Shown piece by piece: positions 1-6,701 of a stretch of DNA of 21,596 bases (positions are counted from its first letter, which is position 1; each line of letters opens with the position of its first letter). Origin of the DNA: Spirochaetota bacterium (GTDB lineage: Bacteria; Spirochaetota; Spirochaetia; Treponematales; UBA12059); assembly GCA_022709445.1 (NCBI GenBank), contig JAKLIU010000005.1, positions 1-21,596 of the forward strand, written 5' to 3'. The translations under genes were made by a program, and so were the position numbers. Under the pieces are notes generated by a model. It was not told the origin of the DNA. It saw only the letters and a program-made list of their open reading frames with translations, and searched no databases.

Positions 1-2901
1 CGGGCTACCGGCGTTGGACCATTCGGCGCCAGCTTCGACACGACCTGGAACGCCGGCTCCGCCTGCACGGTTACCGGCCTGGTCCCCGGATCCTGGACGG
101 TCACGGTGGACGCGTTCGAGGCGGCCGACGGTGCTGGCTCGCCCTACCGCCGGGGCTCGGCCGCCGTCACCGTGGTCAAGGCCCAGGTGGCGTCCGCGCT
201 GGTGCTCCTGGGCGTGGTCCCCGGCACCGGTTCCCTGTCCTTCTCCATCACGCTGGCCGCCGGCTACGTGCCGGACTCTGCGACGGTCAGCCTGTACCGG
301 GCGGGCGCCTGGGACAGGGACCTGGCCCTCGCGGTGGCTCCCGGCTCGGTCACGGGAACGGTCGCCTCGCTGGCGGCGGCGGCCGACTGGTCGGCCGTCA
401 TCACCCTGAGATCCGGCGGCATCGACCGCGTGCTGGAGGCCACCCTGCACGTGACCGACGGCAGGACCACCGCGGTCGCCATCGACGCAAGCGCGTACGG
501 CGCGCCCGCCCCCGCCCCGACGGGGCTGGCGGTCGCCAACGGCCGCTTCTCGGCGGACCTGTCCTGGACGGACGTGGACGGCGAGTCGGGTTACATCGTG
601 GAGCGCAGGCCGCAGGGCTCAACGTCCTTCACGATCATCGCCGAACTCCCGGCCGACTCGGTGTCGTGCCGCGACCGATCCGCGGAGCACGCGACCGATT
701 ACGAATACCGCGTGTCCTCCCTCGCGCCTGGCGCGCCGTCGCCCACGCCCTCGGCCACGGTCGGCCTGGGCACGGATTTCACCGCGTTCATACGCAAGCG
801 AACCGTGGCCACGGCGGAGAACGTCACCTTCAGGGTGAAGGCCGACGGGACCGTGTGGCGCTACGGAGCCACGCTCGCCGAGGCCATCGGCGACTTCCGT
901 ACGGAGGATTACGAAATCGACGCCGCGGGCCTGCCCGTAGCCGGTCTCGAGGACATCGTGTCGGTGCGTGCCATCGAGGACACGGCAGTGTTCCTGGACG
1001 CCTCCGGGCGGGTGTGGACCTACGAGTCCAACTACACCGCCCACGGCGTCCCCGAGCTGAACCCGTACATAGGCAGGATCGTCGACGTGGCCGTGGGTTC
1101 CGAAGGAGATTGCCAGAGCGACTTCGTGCTGGCGCTGGATGCGGACGGCGGCGTCTGGGCCTGGGGCGAGAACTACGACGGCCAGTGCGGCGACGGGAAA
1201 TCGGGCAGCTCGGCTTCCCGCGACCAGTTCCCGGTGCAGGTCAGCCTGCCCGCGCCCGCGGTGTCCATCGCGGCCGGCGCGGAGCATTCCCTGGCCGCCC
1301 TGGATACCGGAGCCCTGTACGGTTGGGGCCGGAATTACTTCTACCAGCTGGGCATTCCGGGCACCTCGGCGCGCCCGAGCCCAACGCTCCTGCCGTTGAC
1401 CGGAATCGTGTACGTGGCGGCCTCCGGCGACTCGAGCTGGGCTGTGGATTCCATGGGGACGCTCTGGGCCTGGGGAGACAATCCCTGGGGACGGCTCTTC
1501 GTGGGCAATACCTCTGACCAGCAGGCGCCCGTCGCGGTGACCGCCTTCACGGGCGTTGCCGAGGTCCAGGCGGGCGAGTTCTACGCCCTGGCCCGCACCC
1601 AGTCCGGCGCGATCTGGGGCGTCGGCCGGAACGAGACGGGAGAGCTTGGCGCAGCGGTCGCCGTTGGTGCCTACACCACCGTACCGCTCCAGCTGCCCGG
1701 ACTGGCGGCCTCCGACGAGCTGGTGTCCGCCGGCCGCCACGGCTTCTCCCGTTCCGGGACCGCCTGGCAGGCTTGGGGATACAATTATCACGGCGAGCTG
1801 GCGGCCGGTACCATGGCATGCGTGCTCTCGCCCGTCGCCTGGACGCCCCCGGCCGCCTTCGCGGAGCTGGAGTGCGGCGACGAACACACGCTGGCCCGGA
1901 CCGCGGCAGGCGCCGTCTGGGGCTGGGGCGCCAACAACTGGGGCCAGCTGGGCCTGGACGACTCGCTGCCCCGCGCCTCGCCCGCGCCCGTGAGCCTCCC
2001 GCGGCCGGCCGTGGCCATCGACGCGCTCGCCAGTTATTCGGCTGCCGTCCTGGACGACGGCAGTCTGTACGCCTGGGGCGGCGGCACCGACCTGCCCGTC
2101 TTGGTGGCGTTCCCCGCGGGCACGGTCATAGTCGACGTTTCGCTGGGGAACTACGGGCGCACCGCCCTGGACTCGGACGGCCATGTCTGGACCTGGGGCA
2201 GCAACAACCAGTACGGTCAGCTGGGCGACGGCACCACCGTGGGCCACGCAACCCCGGCCAAGGTCCTTGCCGGCGGCACGGGCCATGACGACGGGGCGGG
2301 TTTCCTGAACGGCGTGACCAGCGTGGAGGCGGGGAGCTACCACGTCCTGGCCATGTTCGCCGACGGTACGCTCTGCGCCTGGGGCTACAACTACAGCGGG
2401 CAGCTTGGCCAGGGCACGACCGTCAATTCCCCGGTTCCCGTTTCCATTCCATCGTTCGCCGGCGCGGTGGCGATTTCCGCCGACGCGGAAGGCTCCATGG
2501 CGCTGGCGTCGGACGGGACGGTGTACGGCTGGGGCAGGCTGCCGTTCGCGACCCTGGCGACGTACCCGAAGTCGCCCAGCCCCATCGCCGTCGGGGGCGT
2601 GTACGCGTCCGCCGGAATCGGGGCCTCGTCGTTCCGCTCAGTCCTGGCCGGCGGATCACTGGTCCTGGCGGGTTCCGGCGCAGCGGGCAGGCGCGGCGAC
2701 TCCATGAGCGGGGGCAGCGCTTCGTACGTGCCGGTCACCCTGCCGGCGGCCGCGGTGCTGGTCACGGCGGGAAATCGCTTCACCGTGGCCCTGGGAGCGG
2801 ATGGGCTCATGTATTCGCTCGGCGCCAACGAGTACGGCCAGCTGGGCACCGGGAGCGTCTCTCCCGTCGGCACCGCGACGGCGCTGACTCCCGGCTGGTA
2901 A
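1..2901 (+). CDS. Large exported RCC1-repeat beta-propeller protein with Fn3 domain (5' partial)
   Basis: The frame is open from base 1 to the TAA at 2899-2901 (966 residues seen), so the true start and any signal peptide lie to the left. An in-frame GTG at 106 has no Shine-Dalgarno and is not a credible start. Residues 1 to about 165 look like beta-sandwich (Ig-like) sequence. Residues 171-256 resemble a fibronectin type III domain (SWTDVDGESGYIVERR, then the DYEYRV strand). From about residue 265 to the end there are RCC1-type blades with the W-G-x-N-x-x-G-Q-L-G signature, for example near nt 1150, 1320, 1915, 2190, 2380 and 2810. I count about 14 units, some degenerate, which would suit two seven-bladed propellers. 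RCC1 propellers bind proteins; in bacteria such multidomain proteins are usually exported or surface-bound, with partners unknown. Family assignment is firm; the role is not. Confidence 0.9.
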   Translation, partial: RATGVGPFGASFDTTWNAGSACTVTGLVPGSWTVTVDAFEAADGAGSPYRRGSAAVTVVKAQVASALVLLGVVPGTGSLSFSITLAAGYVPDSATVSLYRAGAWDRDLALAVAPGSVTGTVASLAAAADWSAVITLRSGGIDRVLEATLHVTDGRTTAVAIDASAYGAPAPAPTGLAVANGRFSADLSWTDVDGESGYIVERRPQGSTSFTIIAELPADSVSCRDRSAEHATDYEYRVSSLAPGAPSPTPSATVGLGTDFTAFIRKRTVATAENVTFRVKADGTVWRYGATLAEAIGDFRTEDYEIDAAGLPVAGLEDIVSVRAIEDTAVFLDASGRVWTYESNYTAHGVPELNPYIGRIVDVAVGSEGDCQSDFVLALDADGGVWAWGENYDGQCGDGKSGSSASRDQFPVQVSLPAPAVSIAAGAEHSLAALDTGALYGWGRNYFYQLGIPGTSARPSPTLLPLTGIVYVAASGDSSWAVDSMGTLWAWGDNPWGRLFVGNTSDQQAPVAVTAFTGVAEVQAGEFYALARTQSGAIWGVGRNETGELGAAVAVGAYTTVPLQLPGLAASDELVSAGRHGFSRSGTAWQAWGYNYHGELAAGTMACVLSPVAWTPPAAFAELECGDEHTLARTAAGAVWGWGANNWGQLGLDDSLPRASPAPVSLPRPAVAIDALASYSAAVLDDGSLYAWGGGTDLPVLVAFPAGTVIVDVSLGNYGRTALDSDGHVWTWGSNNQYGQLGDGTTVGHATPAKVLAGGTGHDDGAGFLNGVTSVEAGSYHVLAMFADGTLCAWGYNYSGQLGQGTTVNSPVPVSIPSFAGAVAISADAEGSMALASDGTVYGWGRLPFATLATYPKSPSPIAVGGVYASAGIGASSFRSVLAGGSLVLAGSGAAGRRGDSMSGGSASYVPVTLPAAAVLVTAGNRFTVALGADGLMYSLGANEYGQLGTGSVSPVGTATALTPGW

Positions 2902-2926
2902 ACGGCGTCTTTCGTTCCGATTCGAT

Positions 2927-2959
2927 GCCCGGCGCTTCCCGCGCCGGGCGTTCTTTTTT
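2927..2959 (+). terminator. Rho-independent terminator of the RCC1 gene
   Basis: A perfect 9-bp stem GCCCGGCGC / GCGCCGGGC (2927-2935 and 2941-2949) with a TTCCC loop is followed after one G by TTCTTTTTT. It begins 25 bases after the TAA of the RCC1 gene and is the clearest intrinsic terminator on the left side of the window. Confidence 0.92.
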
Positions 2960-2964
2960 ACAAT
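2959..2964 (+). promoter_or_regulatory. Possible -10 box for the HAD gene, overlapping the terminator T-tract
   Basis: TACAAT matches the -10 consensus at 5 of 6 positions and starts in the last T of the terminator tail. Seventeen bases upstream the -35 position reads TTCCCG, which is poor and lies in the terminator loop. The start codon at 2982 is 17 bases downstream of the box, so the leader would be only about 11 bases. Only the -10 is convincing. Confidence 0.35.
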
Positions 2965-2981
2965 GGGAGCGGGGAGCAGCC

Positions 2982-3665
2982 ATGAAACGCTACGAGCTGG
3001 TGTTCATCGACCTGGACGAGACCCTGCTGGACTTCAAGCGGGCAGAACGCGAGGCGCTGGAACTGAGCTTCGCGGGACGCGGCCTCGCGGCCGGCGAACG
3101 GGTCGTGCTGGAATACGAGGAGATCAACCGGACGGTCTGGGCGGCCCTGGAACGCGGGGAGATCGACCAGGAGAGCCTCAAGGTCGAGCGCTTCCGGCTG
3201 CTGTTCGGGCGCATGGGCCTCGGGCTCGATCCGGCGGCCTTCAGCGCGGACTACCTGCGCGAGCTGGGCAAGGGCGCGTATCCTCTGCCCGGAGCCGTGG
3301 AGACCTGCGCCTGGCTGGCGGAGCGGTACACGCTCGTGGCGGTCACCAACGGGATAGGGGAGGTGCAGCGCGCCCGGCTGGCGGCCAGTCCCATCGGGAC
3401 CCTGCTGGACGCCGTGGCCATCTCGGGGGAGGCGGGCTGCAGCAAGCCCGACCCGGGCATTTTCGAGTACGCCTGCGGTCTGGCGGGCATGCATGAGCGC
3501 GAGCGCATGATCATGGTGGGAGACTCGCTGGCCTCGGACATGCGGGGCGGGGCGAACTTCGGCATCGACACCTGCTGGTACAACCCCGATGGCGCGCCCA
3601 ACCCTTCCGGCCCCCGGCCCACGTACGAGATACGCGGGCTCGGGGAGCTCAGGAACATCCTGTAG
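2982..3665 (+). CDS. HAD-superfamily hydrolase, YjjG/YfnB-type (predicted nucleotidase)
   Basis: This 227-residue cytoplasmic phosphohydrolase has all four HAD motifs: D10-x-D12-x-T14 in FIDLDETLLDF (nucleophile and acid/base), T122-N123 in VAVTNG, K155 in GCSKPDPGIFEYA, and D181/D186 in MVGDSLASDMRGG (Mg2+ binding). The motif III context and the helical cap after motif I match the YjjG/YfnB subfamily, whose E. coli member is a pyrimidine 5'-nucleotidase that removes non-canonical nucleotides. Substrate here is inferred, and other small phosphoesters are possible. I chose the ATG at 2982 because GGGGAG lies just upstream and the core DLDET motif then falls at the usual position. The frame is open further up to 2925, but that region is the terminator. 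The gene stands alone, followed by a convergent gene. Confidence 0.9.
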   Translation: MKRYELVFIDLDETLLDFKRAEREALELSFAGRGLAAGERVVLEYEEINRTVWAALERGEIDQESLKVERFRLLFGRMGLGLDPAAFSADYLRELGKGAYPLPGAVETCAWLAERYTLVAVTNGIGEVQRARLAASPIGTLLDAVAISGEAGCSKPDPGIFEYACGLAGMHERERMIMVGDSLASDMRGGANFGIDTCWYNPDGAPNPSGPRPTYEIRGLGELRNIL

Positions 3666-3700
3666 CGGCGGTACGGGTACGCGTTGCCCCGCCAAGCGGA

Positions 3701-5287
3701 TCAGTCCTTGGGGCGGATGAATTTCCAGGGGTGGACGCCCAGCGGGTTGGGGAACCAGCCGTCCCAGGATTCCAGGTCGATCAGGTCCTGCTGGACGTAG
3801 TTATAGAACGGGATGACCGCCTGGTCCACCCGCACCAGCAGATCCTCCGCCTTGCGCAGGGTCTCCATGCGTTCCGGCCCCGCCGGCAGCGCGGCGGCGG
3901 CGCGGATGAGGCGGTCGTACTCCTTGTTTGAATAGAGCCCGTCGTTGAGGCCGGACCCGGAGACGAACATGTCCAGGAAGGTGGTGGGGTCCAGGTAGTC
4001 GCCGATCCAGCCGGCGCGGCAGAGCTGGAAATCGTGGGTCGACTGGCGCATGTCCAGGAAGGTGCCCCACTCCATGTTCCGGAGGCTGACGCTGATGCCC
4101 AGGAGCCGCTTCCAGCTTTCCTGGACCCACTCGGCTATTTTTTTGTGGCCTTCGCTGGTGTTGTACATGAGGGTCACCGGCGGGAAGCCCTTGCCGCCCG
4201 GATAGCCCGCATCGGCGAGCAGCTTGCGCGCCAGGGCCGGGTCGAAACCGTTGCCCGGAGGAGGCTCGTACCCGTCCATGGCGGGAACAAGGGAGGTGGT
4301 CGGGAGCTGGCCGCCCTTGGTGACCTTGTCCACCAGGGTCTGCATGTCCAGGGCCAGGGCCAGGGCCTTGCGGACGCGTGCGTCGTCGAAGGGCTTGCGC
4401 GTCACGTTGAAGATGTAATAGTAGGTCGCGACCTGCGGGGAAACCCGGTAATCGGGCCGGAGCCTGATCTCGTCGATCGACTCGAGCGGTATCCCGTTTG
4501 CCCAATCGATCTCGCCGGCCTTGAATTTGTAGTAGGCCGTCAGGCTGTCCTCGATGGGCAGGAAGGTGACCTTGCCGAGGCTGACGTTCCCCGCGTCCCA
4601 GTACCGCGGGTTGGGGACCACGGTCAGGGCCTCCTGGGGCTTCCAGGACTGGAGCTTGAACGGGCCGTTGCCCGTGAAGTACCGGGGCTGGGTCCAGGAC
4701 TCGCCCCTGGTCCGGATGACGTGCATGGGAAGGATGGCGAACACGGGCTGGGCCATCATGTCCACCGCGTAGGGCATGGGACTGATGAGCTGCACCTCGA
4801 AGGTCCGGTCGTCAACCGCCCTGATCCCCACGTCGGAAGCGCGGCCCTCCCCGTAGTTGAAGGCCTCCGCGCCCTTGACGACCATGTTGATCATGTAGGC
4901 GTATTCCGACCCGGTCACCGGATCCAGGGTCCTGAGCCAGCTGTCCACCACCGTCCGGGCGGTGATGGGCGTCCCGTCCGACCACGTGCATTCGCGCAGG
5001 CGGAAGGTGATCCTGAGCCCGTCCGGGCTGACGCTCCAGCTCTCAGCCACGCCCGGTACCGCCCTGGAGGTCCGGGGGTCGTTCACCACGAGTCCTTCGA
5101 AGAGGGCCGTGAAGATCCTGAATTCCGGGACGCCGCTCATGAGCGACGGATCCAGGGTGTTCGGCTCCCAGCCGTTGGCGATGACGAATCCAGGCTTGGC
5201 TTCCGGGACGTTCCCGGTTTGGGACATGGACAGGATGGCGGCGCCAGCCAGGGCGACCAGGATGGCCGCGCGCTTGATCGTTTTCAT
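3701..5287 (-). CDS. ABC transporter substrate-binding protein, OppA/DppA type (SBP_bac_5)
   Basis: The product (528 residues) is a periplasmic oligopeptide-binding protein of the SBP_bac_5 family. It starts with a Sec signal peptide (MKTIKRAAILVALAGAAILS) and has the family features: EPNTLDPSL near the mature N-terminus, AVPGVAESWSVSPDGLRITF, a WSDGTPITA strand, NPRYWDAGNV, and a C-terminal WFPNPLGVHPWKFI segment typical of OppA. The ATG at 5287-5285 is preceded by GGAGGA at good spacing, so longer upstream forms of the frame are rejected. There is no lipobox cysteine after the signal, unlike many binding proteins of this type. No permease or ATPase genes lie nearby, so it is an orphan that probably feeds a transporter encoded elsewhere, or binds another ligand. 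Peptide as ligand is inferred from the family. Confidence 0.92.
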   Translation of the reverse strand: MKTIKRAAILVALAGAAILSMSQTGNVPEAKPGFVIANGWEPNTLDPSLMSGVPEFRIFTALFEGLVVNDPRTSRAVPGVAESWSVSPDGLRITFRLRECTWSDGTPITARTVVDSWLRTLDPVTGSEYAYMINMVVKGAEAFNYGEGRASDVGIRAVDDRTFEVQLISPMPYAVDMMAQPVFAILPMHVIRTRGESWTQPRYFTGNGPFKLQSWKPQEALTVVPNPRYWDAGNVSLGKVTFLPIEDSLTAYYKFKAGEIDWANGIPLESIDEIRLRPDYRVSPQVATYYYIFNVTRKPFDDARVRKALALALDMQTLVDKVTKGGQLPTTSLVPAMDGYEPPPGNGFDPALARKLLADAGYPGGKGFPPVTLMYNTSEGHKKIAEWVQESWKRLLGISVSLRNMEWGTFLDMRQSTHDFQLCRAGWIGDYLDPTTFLDMFVSGSGLNDGLYSNKEYDRLIRAAAALPAGPERMETLRKAEDLLVRVDQAVIPFYNYVQQDLIDLESWDGWFPNPLGVHPWKFIRPKD

Positions 5288-5312
5288 GATTCCTCCGTTG
5301 ATATATGGCGGC

Positions 5313-5341
5313 ATTGTAGCCCGACTGGCCTGCGCTGGCAA
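5313..5341 (-). promoter_or_regulatory. Sigma-70-type promoter of the oppA-like gene
   Basis: Reading the minus strand, TTGCCA (5341-5336) is separated by exactly 17 bases from TACAAT (5318-5313). Transcription would start near 5306, giving a leader of about 20 bases that includes the GGAGGA Shine-Dalgarno before the ATG at 5287. Confidence 0.72.
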
Positions 5342-5359
5342 CGATTCCCGGCTGCCAGC
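5334..5359. promoter_or_regulatory. Inverted repeat between the divergent promoters (candidate operator)
   Basis: GCTGGCA (5334-5340) and TGCCAGC (5353-5359) are perfect 7-bp arms with starts 19 bases apart, close to two helical turns. The left arm covers the oppA-like -35 box and the right arm ends four bases before the -35 of the divergent membrane-protein gene. The placement suits a dimeric regulator controlling both; no binding protein is known. Confidence 0.35.
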
Positions 5360-5362
5360 CCT

Positions 5363-5391
5363 TTGACCGGAGGCTCCGTCCGGCGTATCAT
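5363..5391 (+). promoter_or_regulatory. Sigma-70-type promoter of the zinc-ribbon membrane protein gene
   Basis: TTGACC (5363-5368), a 17-base spacer and TATCAT (5386-5391). Transcription would begin near 5398, giving a leader of about 16 bases that contains the GGAGGGG ribosome binding site ahead of the ATG at 5414. Confidence 0.72.
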
Positions 5392-5413
5392 GGGCTCCCG
5401 CGGAGGGGAAGAG

Positions 5414-5947
5414 ATGAACGGAGACAGCGTGACGATCAGGCCCGATGCCTGCGTGAAATGCGGGAGCCTCGAGGGCCTGTCGGGCCCCCATGAGGGCTTC
5501 ATCCTTGACCGCGCCCTGGCGCCGCCGGCGAGCGACCAGTTCCTGCCCATCATCGTGCGCTCGGAGGACGGCTCGCACGAGGTCCGGTTCATGGTGTGCG
5601 CCACGTGCCTGGCGAGGGCCAGGTCCCGCGAGATCCGCAACGTGGCGATCGCCACCGGCATCGGGGTCGCCCTCCTGCCCCTGGCGGCCTGGGCGCTTGG
5701 GCCGCAGGACGCGGCGGTGGAGTACGGCATGGGCCTTGCGGGATTCGCGGCGGGCGCCCTGTCGGTCCTGCTCCTCTGGTCCATGGCCAGGCATGTCCTG
5801 AAGCTGGGCAGGGACAAGGCCAGGACCGCGCGCTACCTCGTGTACAACGTGGCCGACGGGCGGGGGATCAAGTCCCCGCGCTACGCCAAGCTCCACGCCA
5901 TGGGGACCCGTCTGGGCATCCGGCAGAACGTGGAGCTGGACGCGTAG
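5414..5947 (+). CDS. Two-helix membrane protein with four-cysteine zinc-ribbon-like head, unknown function
   Basis: I do not recognise a named family. The 177-residue product has two CxxC pairs, C13-x-x-C16 (ACVKCG) and C62-x-x-C65 (MVCATCLA), which could bind one zinc. Two hydrophobic helices follow at about residues 77-95 and 104-126, then a basic soluble tail (KLGRDKARTARYLVYNV). With both ends basic and cysteine-bearing, a helical hairpin with both termini in the cytoplasm is the simplest topology. The start at 5414 is chosen because GGAGGGGA lies seven to twelve bases upstream; the in-frame ATG at 5390 overlaps the -10 box and cannot be used from this promoter. The gene is divergent from the oppA-like gene across 126 bases. 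It may assist a membrane or stress process, but no function can be assigned. Confidence 0.82.
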   Translation: MNGDSVTIRPDACVKCGSLEGLSGPHEGFILDRALAPPASDQFLPIIVRSEDGSHEVRFMVCATCLARARSREIRNVAIATGIGVALLPLAAWALGPQDAAVEYGMGLAGFAAGALSVLLLWSMARHVLKLGRDKARTARYLVYNVADGRGIKSPRYAKLHAMGTRLGIRQNVELDA

Positions 5948-5976
5948 GGCGGGGACGGCCCGTCGCCCTGTCAGCC

Positions 5977-6600
5977 TCAGAGCTTGATGATGAAGGAGAA
6001 GCGGGGGAGCAGGCCGTCGTGGAAGGTATCGAGCGAGAAGCTCGAGTCCGTGTACTCGGTGGTGACCGTCAGGACGGTCTGCTTGTAGAAGGCCGCGTCC
6101 CAGGCCAGGGTGGCCACCGGCTGCTCGATGCGCATGACCATGGACTTGCCCAGGGCCAGGTCGATGACCAGGGGCAGGGTGAGCGATATCACCGGGTGGA
6201 AGTAGCTGTCATAGCCGGAGGGAGTCTCCTCGCCTATGATGGTCAGGAGCCCGTGCAGGCCGGTCTTGAAGCTGAAGACCCCTGAGCCGCTCATGGTCCA
6301 GAGGGCGCCGGCGCCCAGGCTGAAGTCCAGCCTGTCCACGTTGTCCCCCCAGGCGGCGATGCCGGCCGGGTCCTCCTCCGAGTAGAAGGTGACGGAAGCC
6401 TCGGGGGCCAGCTCGAAGCCGGATTTCAGGTAGATCGGCACGATCGCGCCGACGGTGGCGGTGGAACGGGTGGCCAGCTCGCCGTCCACTTTCTGGCTCT
6501 CGACCAGGACGCTGACGAGAGGGCCGACGGCCAGGTCCTGCGCGACGGCCAGGCCGCCGACCGAGACCAGGATCGCGAGCAGTGCGACTGATTTCTTCAT
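5977..6600 (-). CDS. Predicted outer-membrane beta-barrel protein
   Basis: The 207-residue product begins with a clear Sec signal peptide (MKKSVALLAILVSVGGLAVAQ, probable cleavage after LAVA). The mature part alternates polar and hydrophobic residues in strand-like stretches rich in glycine and aromatic residues, such as AIVPIYLKSGFELAPEASVTF, LDFSLGAGALWTM and FSFKTGLHGLLTIIG, and it ends in RFSFIIKL. That is the pattern of a small transmembrane beta-barrel of roughly eight strands in a diderm envelope. The final residue is L rather than the classical F. No substrate or named family can be given. The ATG at 6600 is preceded by GGAGGG at eight bases. It has its own strong promoter, directly downstream of the repeat-protein gene on the same strand, so the two may be expressed together or separately. 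Confidence 0.75.
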   Translation of the reverse strand: MKKSVALLAILVSVGGLAVAQDLAVGPLVSVLVESQKVDGELATRSTATVGAIVPIYLKSGFELAPEASVTFYSEEDPAGIAAWGDNVDRLDFSLGAGALWTMSGSGVFSFKTGLHGLLTIIGEETPSGYDSYFHPVISLTLPLVIDLALGKSMVMRIEQPVATLAWDAAFYKQTVLTVTTEYTDSSFSLDTFHDGLLPRFSFIIKL

Positions 6601-6630
6601 TTTGAATCCCTCCGGATGGTGTGGTGCTTC

Positions 6631-6659
6631 ACTTTATCGGCCGCATGGCGCGGTGTCAA
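6631..6659 (-). promoter_or_regulatory. Sigma-70-type promoter of the barrel gene
   Basis: On the minus strand a perfect TTGACA (6659-6654) is followed after 17 bases by TAAAGT (6636-6631). The start would be near 6624, 24 bases before the ATG. The -35 box lies inside the right-hand half of the 40-base inverted repeat described separately. Confidence 0.75.
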
Positions 6660-6686
6660 TGAACGCCGGTTCATCGACACCGCGCC
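6647..6686 (-). repeat. 40-base inverted repeat / long hairpin after the GPY-repeat gene
   Basis: Two 17-base arms (6647-6663 and 6670-6686) pair around a six-base loop. Outer halves GGCGCGGTGTC / GACACCGCGCC and inner halves ATGAA / TTCAT match exactly, with one mismatch, A6658 against C6675. In minus-strand RNA that mismatch becomes a U-G wobble, so the stem is fully paired only in the transcript running from the repeat-protein gene. It starts 15 bases after that gene's stop and has no T-tract. It could be a tail-less terminator or 3'-end stabiliser, or an operator, since it covers the -35 of the next promoter. Confidence 0.55.
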
Positions 6687-6701
6687 CGAGCGCTGCCGCG
6701 C

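Noticed and set aside
619..2343. Long minus-strand open frame opposite the RCC1 gene
   Set aside because: It has no family motif or ribosome site, and its residue mix (H, R, G, V rich) is the usual antisense shadow of a GC-rich gene with strong third-position bias.
3666..3700. GGCGG...CCGCC pairing between the HAD and OppA-like genes
   Set aside because: Only five bases pair over a long loop and no T-run follows, so it was not called a terminator.
5946..5969. AGGGCG...CGCCCT hairpin between the zinc-ribbon gene and the barrel gene
   Set aside because: The stem is short with a bulge and there is no T-tract on either strand; chance pairing is likely at this GC content.
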